From the NCBI RefSeq assembly GCF_013817205.1, contig NZ_JACDDD010000027.1, positions 1-41,452 on the forward strand: a stretch of DNA of 41,452 nucleotides, in the 5' to 3' direction. The stretch is from Polaromonas sp. GTDB taxonomy: Bacteria; Pseudomonadota; Gammaproteobacteria; Burkholderiales; Burkholderiaceae_C. Numbering within the stretch: the stretch's first letter is position 1; every line of letters starts with the position of its first letter. A program made the translations under genes and the position numbers. The notes below the pieces were generated by a model. That model was not told the origin of the DNA. It ran no database searches and worked only from the letters and a program-made list of their open reading frames with translations. Below are positions 35,377-41,452 of this stretch, piece after piece.

Positions 35377-36210
35377 ATGCCCCGCATTCGCCGATATGCC
35401 CTGGCTCTCTTCATGCTGGCCGCCGTGGCCTGCGCCTGGTGGGCGCCGCTGGACAGGCCTGCGGCTGCACAGGTGGACGCCGGCCTGAAACGCGCGCTGA
35501 TCAGTTTTGCATCGGCCCGCGCACTGAACGCCGTGATTTCGGTGGCGCAGGGCACCGAGCTGTCGATGCAGCCGCTGGGTGTGGGTGTCACCCTGACGCC
35601 CGGCCAGTTGCTGGACCCGGTCAACGACCTGATTGAAAAATTCTCCACCCTGATGCTGGCCGCCAGCGTGGCCTTTGGCGTGCAAAAGGCGCTGATCGCA
35701 ATGGGTGCTTACTGGCTTGTCTCGCTGGCGCTGACGGTCGTGGCGCTGGGCTGGGCCTGGCTGTATGTGCGGCAGCGGGACGTGCCCGTCTGGCTGTCGC
35801 GCGCGCTGGTGATTGTGTTGATGCTGCGTTTTGCGATTCCGGTGGTGACCTTGGGCACCGACCTGCTGTGGCAGAAATTCCTCGCGCCCGACTACCAGGC
35901 CAGCCAGCAGGGCATTGCCAGCACATCTGTGCAAGCCGCGAAGCTGGCCCCGCCGCCGGTGGCACAAAGCCCGGGCATGCTCGACAGGATGAAGGGCTGG
36001 CTGTCAGAAAACGCCGACGTGAAGGCCCGCTTTGAAGAGCTCAAGCAGGCGGCCGAGCAGGCCATCGAACACATCATCCGCCTGATCGTGGTCTTTGTGC
36101 TGCAAACCGTGGTGATCCCGATGCTGCTGCTCTGGGCGTTGTATGCTCTGGCCAGAGGCGTGTTCGAGCGAGCCGGGCGGTGGCCTGACCCCACTCCGCG
36201 AAGCCCGTGA
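35377..36210 (+). CDS. Multi-pass membrane hypothetical protein
   Basis: 277-residue protein with an N-terminal hydrophobic segment (YALALFMLAAVACAWW), a periplasmic part of about 65 residues, three helices in the middle (ALIAMGAYWLVSLALTVVAL and neighbours), then a soluble helical region (MLDRMKGWLSENADVKARFE) with coiled-coil character, and one long hydrophobic segment near the end (LIVVFVLQTVVIPMLLLWAL). Similar unnamed proteins exist in gamma- and beta-proteobacteria as far as I recall. No function is suggested. The start follows AAGGACCCGCC. Confidence 0.82.
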   Translation: MPRIRRYALALFMLAAVACAWWAPLDRPAAAQVDAGLKRALISFASARALNAVISVAQGTELSMQPLGVGVTLTPGQLLDPVNDLIEKFSTLMLAASVAFGVQKALIAMGAYWLVSLALTVVALGWAWLYVRQRDVPVWLSRALVIVLMLRFAIPVVTLGTDLLWQKFLAPDYQASQQGIASTSVQAAKLAPPPVAQSPGMLDRMKGWLSENADVKARFEELKQAAEQAIEHIIRLIVVFVLQTVVIPMLLLWALYALARGVFERAGRWPDPTPRSP

Positions 36211-36270
36211 ATCAGGAGGAGACAGGCGGCGTCTTAAGATAGGCACTCTTTTTTTCTGGAACAAAGGCCC

Positions 36271-36699
36271 ATGCCCAACATTGCAAGCGTATTGAAGGAA
36301 GAAATCGCGCGTGTCGCCCGCAAGGAGGTGCGCGCCGACACGCAGCTGCTGAAAAAGTCCTCAGCCAGCCATCGCTCGGATATCGCCGCCCTCAAGCGCC
36401 GCATCGCAGCGCTGGAGCAGATGGTCAGGCGGCTGGGCAAGCAGACCGGTGCCAAAAGCGTCGAAGCCGAGGCGGCCCCACCCGCCGGAAGCTTCCGTTT
36501 CAGTGCCAGCGGCCTGATGGCGCAGCGAAAACGGCTGGGCCTGTCAGCCGCCGAAGCCGGCAAATTGCTGGGGGTGTCCGACCAGTCGGTCTACAAATGG
36601 GAAACCGGCAAGACGCGGCCGCGCGCCAGCCAGTTTGCGGCTATCGCGACCCTGCGCAGCATGAGCAAGAAGCAGGCAGCCGCCGGATTGGCCAAATGA
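36271..36699 (+). CDS. XRE-family DNA-binding protein with N-terminal coiled coil
   Basis: 142 residues. The first 60 are charged and helical (ASVLKEEIARVARKEVR, then IAALKRRIAALEQMVRRLGK with leucine-type heptads, probably a dimerising coiled coil). Residues about 84-135 form a Cro/CI-type helix-turn-helix: LMAQRKRLGLSAAEAGKLLG, VSDQSVYKWETGKTRPR. The start follows AAAGGCCC. The stop overlaps the start of a GAF-domain gene by 4 nt (ATGA), so both are produced together and may form a sensing pair. Target genes unknown. Confidence 0.88.
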   Translation: MPNIASVLKEEIARVARKEVRADTQLLKKSSASHRSDIAALKRRIAALEQMVRRLGKQTGAKSVEAEAAPPAGSFRFSASGLMAQRKRLGLSAAEAGKLLGVSDQSVYKWETGKTRPRASQFAAIATLRSMSKKQAAAGLAK

Positions 36700-37208
36700 C
36701 CGCCACTGGGCCAACCGGACCCTCGTCCATGCGTCACAACCACGAACGCCTGGAAGCCCTGCGCAGGCTGGCGCTGCTCGATACTGCAGCAGAGGTGGTC
36801 TATGACGACCTGACGCGAACGCTGGCCCAGGCCTTCGATGTGCCGATCTCGCTGGTCAACCTGCTCGACGCAGACCGCGACTGGTTCAAATCCAGCATAG
36901 GTGTATCGCAGGCAGAGTCGCCGGTCGATACCTCCTTCTGCGAAATCTTCTTTCACTGTGACGATGACCTGCTGGTCATCCCCGACACCCTGGCCGACCC
37001 GCGTTTTGCGGATCACCCCATGGTGATCGGTGCGCCCTGTATCCGCTTCTACGCTTCTGCGCGCCTCCGTTTTGACGGGCACACCGTCGGTACCCTGTGC
37101 ATTTATGACACGCGTGTGAAAGAAGTCTCCGCAGCACAGATTGAAACGCTGGGAGCGCTGCGTCTGGCGGCGATGGAAGTCCTGGCCAAACGCGCGCGCG
37201 CCGCCTGA
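36696..37208 (+). CDS. GAF-domain sensor protein
   Basis: 170-residue single-domain GAF protein. RLEALRRLALLDTAAEVVYD, then DVPISLVNLLDADRDWFKSS, SPVDTSFCEIFFH, VIPDTLADPRFADHP and FYASARLRFDGHTVGTLCIYD are the usual blocks of the GAF domains that precede diguanylate cyclases or kinases, but here nothing follows the domain. The start at 36696 overlaps the stop of the XRE gene; the ATG at 36729 (MRHNHERLE) is an alternative. Possible roles are ligand sensing (small molecule or redox) in trans with the XRE protein. Confidence 0.87.
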   Translation: MTATGPTGPSSMRHNHERLEALRRLALLDTAAEVVYDDLTRTLAQAFDVPISLVNLLDADRDWFKSSIGVSQAESPVDTSFCEIFFHCDDDLLVIPDTLADPRFADHPMVIGAPCIRFYASARLRFDGHTVGTLCIYDTRVKEVSAAQIETLGALRLAAMEVLAKRARAA

Positions 37209-37227
37209 AGCGTTTTCAGCCCCGCAT

Positions 37228-37281
37228 TTGCTCCTATTTTGATAGCTGTTGGCGCTTGACTGGAAAGGGCTTAGGCCTGAT
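37228..37281 (+). repeat. Comamonadaceae-type intergenic repeat, copy 4
   Basis: TTGCTCCTATTTTGATAGCTG, TTGGCGCTTGACTGGAAAGG, then GCTTAGGCCTGATTTCG. The clearest copy in the window. Confidence 0.65.
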
Positions 37282-37361
37282 TTCGTTCACAAGTCACGGT
37301 CTGCTGCAGCGACAAGTCCCTGCAGGCACGGGGGCGCAGACCCTGCGTTAAGCTGCCCGCC

Positions 37362-38369
37362 ATGGATTCACTGACTCAGATTGCGCTTGGTTCGGCGGTT
37401 GGAGTGGCCGTGATGGGGCGGCGCACCGCCGTTTGGAAAGCCGCCTTGTGGGGCGCTGTGGGCGGCACACTGCCCGACCTCGACGCCTTCATTGACCACG
37501 GCAACGCGGTGCTCGACATGACGCTGCACCGTGCCGAAACCCATGCGCTGTTCTGGCTGACGCTGGTCGCACCCTTGCTGGCTTGGGCTGTCTCGCGCAT
37601 CCATGGCGAGGCGGCGCTGTTCAAACGCTGGTGGCTGGCGATCTGGCTGGTGCTGATCACACACCCGCTGCTCGACGCGATGACGGTCTACGGCACACAG
37701 CTGCTGCTGCCTTTCACCAACTACCCGTATGGTGTCGGCAGCGTTTTCATCATCGACCCGCTGTACACCGTGCCGCTGATCGTCGGCGTCATCGCGGCGC
37801 TGCGGCTCAAAAGCACGCGGGGCCTGCGCTGGAATGCCGGCGGCCTGGTGCTCAGCAGTCTGTACCTGGTCTGGAGCGTGGTCGCGCAGCAGCAGGCCAC
37901 GCAGGTGGCGCGCGCCTCGCTGCAGGCTGAGGGCATCGCTGCCCAGTCGCTGCTGGTCACGCCCGCACCCTTCAACACCTTGCTGTGGCGGCTGGTGGTC
38001 ATGACGCCGACGCAGTACCTTGAAGGGCACTACTCGCTGCTCGATGCCTCGCCGCGCATTGTCTGGACGGCCTACGACCGCGGCGCGGCGCTGGCCACGC
38101 AACACGCCAACAATCCTTACGTCACGCGTATGGCAGCCTTCAGTCACGGCTTTTACCGCGTGTCCGAAAGCGGCGGTTACCTGTTTGTGACCGACTTGCG
38201 CATGGGCCAGGAGCCGGCCTATACCTTCCACTTCGACCTGGGCACGGAGCAGGAGCGCGCGGCAAACAGCCATGTGCCCACGCTCCAAAGTGCGCGCCCC
38301 GATGTGGCCACCGCGCTGCCCTGGCTGTGGCGGCGCATGTGGGGCGAGCCGGTCCCACCGCCGCGCTGA
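37362..38369 (+). CDS. YdjM-type membrane-bound metal-dependent hydrolase family protein
   Basis: 335-residue inner-membrane protein of the DUF457/YdjM family. It opens with DSLTQIALGSAVGVAVMG, then GTLPDLDAFIDHGN, the metal motif HRAETHALFWL, and THPLLDAMTVYGTQLLLPF, followed by a large soluble C-terminal part (about residues 185-335, YLEGHYSLLDASPRIVWTAY). The family's enzymatic role is unproven. TAAGCT ends 7 nt before the ATG at 37362, without Shine-Dalgarno. It is followed by the leader and gene of a cation antiporter. Confidence 0.87.
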   Translation: MDSLTQIALGSAVGVAVMGRRTAVWKAALWGAVGGTLPDLDAFIDHGNAVLDMTLHRAETHALFWLTLVAPLLAWAVSRIHGEAALFKRWWLAIWLVLITHPLLDAMTVYGTQLLLPFTNYPYGVGSVFIIDPLYTVPLIVGVIAALRLKSTRGLRWNAGGLVLSSLYLVWSVVAQQQATQVARASLQAEGIAAQSLLVTPAPFNTLLWRLVVMTPTQYLEGHYSLLDASPRIVWTAYDRGAALATQHANNPYVTRMAAFSHGFYRVSESGGYLFVTDLRMGQEPAYTFHFDLGTEQERAANSHVPTLQSARPDVATALPWLWRRMWGEPVPPPR

Positions 38370-38388
38370 GAGCTGCCGGGACGCCTGT

Positions 38389-38394
38389 TAAAAT
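38389..38394 (+). promoter_or_regulatory. -10 box of the antiporter gene
   Basis: TAAAAT, one mismatch from consensus, placed 6 nt before the first base of the structured leader. The transcript would begin near 38401, exactly at the candidate aptamer. No strong -35 is seen. Confidence 0.5.
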
Positions 38395-38400
38395 ACAGGC

Positions 38401-38468
38401 GGGTGTCAGCGCATTCGCGCCAGGGCAGGTATGCGTCGGTCGGGCCGCCACGCGGAGTACCTGCGCCC
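38401..38468 (+). ncRNA. Candidate cation-sensing riboswitch (nhaA-I / Li+-type) in the antiporter leader
   Basis: A 68-nt leader packed with pairing. Hairpin 1: GCGC (38409-38412) ATTC GCGC (38417-38420), framed by GGGTGTCA and CAGGG. Long stem: CAGGTA (38426-38431) with TACCTG (38458-38463), extended outward by GGG (38423-38425) with CCC (38466-38468) and inward by TGCGT (38432-38436) with ACGCG (38450-38454). A small GGTCGGGCC loop caps it. The only Shine-Dalgarno, GGAG (38454-38457), lies between paired arms and the long stem reaches the ATG, so folding would block translation. The order GGTGTCAGC..GCGCCAGGGCAGG resembles the nhaA-I (lithium) riboswitch class as I remember it. Class assignment is uncertain; the structure is directly visible. 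Confidence 0.58.
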
Positions 38469-39728
38469 ATGAGTTCCATCCCCCAGCACGTCCAGATCAT
38501 CGCCGCCGTGATTTTTGCGGTGGCCCTGCTGCACACCTTTGCCGCCAAACAGTTCGAGCGGCTGTCCCACCGTTATCCCCGCCATGCCGGGCTGTTTCAC
38601 CTGCTCGGCGAGGTCGAGGTTGTTTTCGGCTTCTGGGCCATCGTGCTGGTCCTCAGCATGGCCTTGCTGATGGGTGGCAGCGAAGCGCTGACTTACGCTG
38701 AATCACGCAACTACACCGAGCCGCTCTTCGTTTTTGTGGTGATGGTCATCGCCGCGTCGCGGCCGGTGCTGCGCGCGGTCATGGCGCTGGTCAACACCGC
38801 GGCGCACCATGTGCCGGTGTCCACACCGCTGGCTACCGCCTGGCTGGGTCTGGCTGCCGTGCCCTTGTTCGGCTCGCTGATCACCGAACCGGCCGCGATG
38901 ACGATTGCCGCGCTGATGCTGGCGCCGCAGATCTTCCGCACCGCCGTGCCCGAAGGCGTGAAGTACTTCGCCCTCGGCGTGCTGTTCGTCAATGTCTCGA
39001 TCGGCGGCACCCTGACCGCCTATGCAGCACCGCCGGTGCTGATGGTGGCCGCAGCCTGGCAGTGGGACAGCGCCTTCATGGCGGCGAACTTCGGCTGGAA
39101 GGCGGCGATTGCGGTGGTGATCAACGCCACGGCGGCGACCTTTGTGCTGCGCCGCCACCTGCAAACGCAGGCGACGCCCGCGGGCGGGGAGGAGCGGGTG
39201 CCGCTTTCCGTCGTTGCCGTGCACATCGGCCTGCTGGCTGCGGTCGTTTTGATGGCGCACCACCCGGTGGCCTTTCTGGCGATCTTCCTGCTCTTTCTCG
39301 GTTTCACGCAGGCCTATGACAAACACCAGAGCCCGCTGATCATCAAGGAGGCGCTGCTGGTCGGCTTTTTCCTCGCCGGGCTGGTGGTGCTGGGAGGCAT
39401 GCAGGCCTGGTGGCTGCAGCCAATTGTCTCCAGCCTGAAACCGCTGGCGCTGTTCATGGGTTCGCTGGGCCTGACCGCCATCACCGACAACGCGGCGCTG
39501 ACCTACCTCGGCTCGCTGATCGAAGGCATCTCCGACGAATCCAAGTACATGCTGGTGGCCGGCGCGGTGGCCGGCGGCGGCCTCACCGTGATTGCCAATG
39601 CGCCGAACCCGGCCGGCGTGGCGCTGCTCAAGCGCGGCTTCACCGACGAGACCGTGGGCGCCGGCGGTCTGCTGCTCGGTGCGCTGGGGCCGACGGCGGT
39701 GGCGGCAGCGGCCTTCCTGTTTCTCTGA
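38469..39728 (+). CDS. Putative Na+/H+ antiporter
   Basis: 419-residue polytopic protein of the 'putative Na+/H+ antiporter' family, related to the ion-transporter superfamily (Nha/ArsB type). About eleven helices; signature stretches are QFERLSHRYPRHAGLFHLLG, EVEVVFGFWAIVL, GSLITEPAAMTIAALMLAP, GVLFVNVSIGGTLTAYAAPP and GSLGLTAITDNAALTYLGSL, where the conserved Glu and Asp in helices could carry cations. The start at 38469 is preferred because the in-frame extension lies in the structured leader. It would export Na+ or Li+ in exchange for protons. Regulation by the leader RNA is probable. Confidence 0.88.
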   Translation: MSSIPQHVQIIAAVIFAVALLHTFAAKQFERLSHRYPRHAGLFHLLGEVEVVFGFWAIVLVLSMALLMGGSEALTYAESRNYTEPLFVFVVMVIAASRPVLRAVMALVNTAAHHVPVSTPLATAWLGLAAVPLFGSLITEPAAMTIAALMLAPQIFRTAVPEGVKYFALGVLFVNVSIGGTLTAYAAPPVLMVAAAWQWDSAFMAANFGWKAAIAVVINATAATFVLRRHLQTQATPAGGEERVPLSVVAVHIGLLAAVVLMAHHPVAFLAIFLLFLGFTQAYDKHQSPLIIKEALLVGFFLAGLVVLGGMQAWWLQPIVSSLKPLALFMGSLGLTAITDNAALTYLGSLIEGISDESKYMLVAGAVAGGGLTVIANAPNPAGVALLKRGFTDETVGAGGLLLGALGPTAVAAAAFLFL

Positions 39729-39750
39729 AGGCAAGGCCGGCGCCGCGCCG

Positions 39751-39805
39751 ATTGCTCCTTTATTGATAGCCGCCGGCGCAGCACTGGCGGGCCCTGCGGC
39801 CGAAT
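39751..39805 (+). repeat. Comamonadaceae-type intergenic repeat, copy 5
   Basis: GATTGCTCCTTTATTGATAGC, CGCCGGCGCAGCACTGGCGG, then GCCCTGCGGCCGAATTTG. Same block order as copy 4. Confidence 0.55.
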
Positions 39806-39934
39806 TTGTTTCATACTCAGGGGCAGCCATGTGGCTTGCCCCTGCGCCCCGGCAGTACATCGGCGCGCTTGACTTCGCCGGCGCGCATGTTAGAACCGCT
39901 GGCAGCCCATCGCCCAACAGAAGCGGACAACGCC

Positions 39935-41194
39935 ATGCCAAAAATCACCCAATCGGATGTCTGGAAAATACCCGGACCCACCGGCGCCATCCTGGAGCGC
40001 GCCGGATTTCATCCTTCGCACGGGCTGGCAATCCAGTCGGTCGCCAACGACTTCGAGCGCATCGTCATCTCGCGCTGCGCGACACCCGCCGGCATCCAGC
40101 TGCTGGACGAAGGCTACTCGTCCAAGGGTTTCGGCATCAAGGCCAAGAGCTGCGATTGGGGGCCGTTTACCGGCTTTGCGATGTCGGACATCCAGTACTC
40201 CAAGTTCGGCGACGGCAACTCGATTGCGGCCTACAACAAGCAGAAGAACTTTTTCGACCACGCGCGCAGCGACACCGGCTTCCAGGCCAGCGACGCCGGC
40301 GGCCGCGCCGCCCAGGCGGGGCTGCGGCACTCGTCGATGGCCGCGGCCGACGTGCTCAAGCTGTCCAGGGCGCGGCTGGACTACCTCAAGCGCTACAACG
40401 TCATCCACTTTGACCAGGTGCGTGATGGCGCGCGTATCGAATGCGACTCGCCTTTCGGCCGCCTGATGTTCATCCTGGTCGATCTGAAGACCGGCAGCAG
40501 CGCAACCTGGGGCATCCTGCACCGCAACAACTTCCAGCTCGGCGAACAAACCGTGACGCTGGCCGACGGCGGCCAGTGGACGCTGGTGCGCGGCATGGCC
40601 AACACCGCGCCCAGCGGCAGTCCGCTGGACCCGCACCGCCGCTGCTGCACCGGCGACTACGATTTGTGGGGCGTGTTCCCCAAGCGCAACTCCAGCGTGG
40701 CCAGCACGCGCTCTCTCGCCAAACACGGCATGGACCGGCAACTGCAGGTGTTCTCGGCGGCCATGCCCGGCGTATCGGCAGGCATCAAGTCACGCGTCGG
40801 CCAGCTCCAGAAAGCGACGATGAAACAGGCCGTCGCGCGCACCCACCATGTCTATGGCAGCTACACCGAAGACCGTGAAAAGGGCAACATCTCCGGGCTG
40901 ACCCTGCACACCGCCCGCGAGATGAACCGCCGCATCCGCGCCAACGGCTACAAGGGCGGCGACATGTTCCATCACAACGACGACCTCGGCAAGGAAAAAT
41001 TGACCGCAAGTCCCGCTCGCATCACTTTCTGCCGCAATTTGTTGGGGACGGTGTCGGATGTCGTTCAATTTATAAATGGGAGGCACCATGCTGATGAGTT
41101 TCCCCAATTTCCTGCCGCGTTGACTATTTCCCTTGCTACGGATCTCGCGAACTCTTGTCGTCGCGCTGCACACACGATAAACGGTCAGCAGTAA
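39935..41194 (+). CDS. ExoY/edema-factor/CyaA-like nucleotidyl cyclase (class II adenylate cyclase toxin family)
   Basis: 419-residue protein. The motif GYSSKGFGIKAKSCDWGP (residues 60-77) matches the catalytic core of the toxin cyclases: Lys64 and Lys71 have the 7-residue spacing of CyaA Lys58/Lys65 and edema factor Lys346/Lys353. TGDYDLWGVF (239-248) gives the metal-binding pair Asp241/Asp243. EKGNISGLT (316-323) and DMFHHNDDLG (343-352) match the ExoY sequences as I recall them, with the conserved His. The Asn normally a few residues later (DAGN in ExoY) is Lys here. No signal peptide or transmembrane segment. The start at 39935 (MPKITQ) is where family similarity begins; the upstream frame crosses a repeat. 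ExoY-type enzymes act only inside eukaryotic cells with a host activator (actin or calmodulin); whether this one does is unknown. Confidence 0.78.
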   Translation: MPKITQSDVWKIPGPTGAILERAGFHPSHGLAIQSVANDFERIVISRCATPAGIQLLDEGYSSKGFGIKAKSCDWGPFTGFAMSDIQYSKFGDGNSIAAYNKQKNFFDHARSDTGFQASDAGGRAAQAGLRHSSMAAADVLKLSRARLDYLKRYNVIHFDQVRDGARIECDSPFGRLMFILVDLKTGSSATWGILHRNNFQLGEQTVTLADGGQWTLVRGMANTAPSGSPLDPHRRCCTGDYDLWGVFPKRNSSVASTRSLAKHGMDRQLQVFSAAMPGVSAGIKSRVGQLQKATMKQAVARTHHVYGSYTEDREKGNISGLTLHTAREMNRRIRANGYKGGDMFHHNDDLGKEKLTASPARITFCRNLLGTVSDVVQFINGRHHADEFPQFPAALTISLATDLANSCRRAAHTINGQQ

Positions 41195-41362
41195 ACGGCC
41201 CTCCGCGGGGCGTATGAAAACAGCCGGAGTAATATTTTTCAGCATTGGGGAATCAACGTAAACACTGACCTGCCCCCTCTCGCCGTACCAATGATTCTGA
41301 GGAAGTCCGTGGTTGAAGGTTAACTGTAAGCGTCTGGCCAACCCCTTCTTGAGTTTGAGCGC
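41195..41362. other. Gap between the cyclase gene and the IS element
   Basis: 168 bp, more AT-rich than the rest. The minus strand is open here (reading KLKKGLARRLQLTFNHGLP and GQVSVYVDSPMLKNI) but the frame continues antisense into the cyclase gene and has no recognisable family, so no gene is called. Confidence 0.35.
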
Positions 41363-41375
41363 GTAAGCGGCAACG

Positions 41376-41409
41376 ATGGTGTCCACCAATGAATTTAGGT
41401 GGACACCAT
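41376..41409 (+). repeat. 12-bp perfect inverted repeat over the transposase start
   Basis: ATGGTGTCCACC (41376-41387) and GGTGGACACCAT (41398-41409) with a 10-nt loop. The right arm includes the first two bases of the OrfA start codon, so transcripts from outside the element would fold and hide the start. Confidence 0.8.
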
Positions 41410-41452
41410 GAAAGAGTTCAGGAAGACACGTCGGCGCCATAGCGCCGAGCTC
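41408..41452 (+). CDS. Transposase OrfA start (partial)
   Basis: The first 15 codons read MKEFRKTRRRHSAEL, the typical basic opening of the small helix-turn-helix protein (TnpA/OrfA) of IS66 or IS3 elements. The gene continues beyond the window. The ribosome site is not clear because the start lies in a hairpin arm. Confidence 0.5.
   Translation, partial: MKEFRKTRRRHSAEL

Larger units (their letters stand above)
41363..41452 (+). mobile_element. Left end of an IS66-family-like insertion sequence (cut by window edge)
   Basis: GTAAGCGGCAACGATGG at 41363 resembles the GTAAGCG start of IS66-family terminal repeats. It is followed within 45 bp by a reading frame with transposase OrfA character. 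The other end and the target duplication are outside the window, so the family is a judgement from short sequence. Confidence 0.5.

Noticed and set aside
40790..41440. 216-codon minus-strand frame at the right end
   Set aside because: Mostly antisense to the cyclase gene and crossing the IS end; no recognisable family.

Overview
The window looks like chromosomal DNA of a beta-proteobacterium of the family Comamonadaceae, in the Polaromonas/Rhodoferax/Variovorax range. The reasons are the high GC, the protein types (surface-adhesin protein E family, RhlE, YpfJ, ApaH and putative Na+/H+ antiporter variants typical of that family) and several copies of an intergenic repeat of the 'GCTCCT..ATAGCTG..GCGCTT..AGGCC' type that I associate with these genera. 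The identification rests on reading and memory, not on a search. No rRNA, tRNA or CRISPR array was seen.

Layout. (1) 1-4.2 kb: end of a BMP-type nucleoside ABC importer (second permease, then lipoprotein), a multi-pass membrane protein whose frame is broken, and adenine deaminase. (2) 4.2-5.9 kb: a response regulator with an unusual N-terminal half, a small secreted protein and a tiny hydrophilic protein. (3) 5.9-18.05 kb: a catabolic block. Eight tightly packed minus-strand genes (class III aminotransferase, C45 N-terminal-nucleophile amidohydrolase, peptide-type ABC importer, HSL-type hydrolase, PaiB-like protein) diverge from a GntR/FCD regulator with two winged helices. The regulator is followed by a leftover C-terminus of a NylB-like serine hydrolase and a succinate-semialdehyde-type dehydrogenase. 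Together they read as uptake, amide cleavage, transamination and oxidation of an omega-amino acid derivative. (4) 18.3-22.4 kb: a second BMP binding protein overlapping queE, then queD, guaD and dcd, a purine/deazapurine group. (5) 22.4-28.5 kb: an untidy stretch with a duplicated dcd tail, a MITE-like element, a uspA remnant and two frameshifted genes among small hypotheticals, plus an ornithine-cyclodeaminase homologue and pyrrolidone-carboxyl peptidase. (6) 28.5-39.7 kb: ordinary housekeeping genes (DUF4136 lipoprotein, YpfJ, RhlE, YihY, ApaH, CNNM/CorC-type protein, XRE plus GAF pair, YdjM). They end with a putative Na+/H+ antiporter preceded by a compact structured leader that looks like a cation riboswitch. 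(7) 39.9-41.45 kb: a homologue of the ExoY/edema-factor/CyaA class of nucleotidyl cyclase toxins, next to the end of an IS66-like element cut off by the window edge.

The three observations I would follow first are the ExoY-like cyclase, the candidate Li+/Na+-type riboswitch before the antiporter, and the omega-amide catabolic block with its double-winged-helix regulator and nested operator. Across the window, many genes have a -10-like hexamer only 6-7 nt before the ATG and no Shine-Dalgarno, which suggests frequent leaderless mRNAs. Three genes are broken by single-base slips, two of them in short homopolymers, so sequencing error or recent decay should be considered for those.
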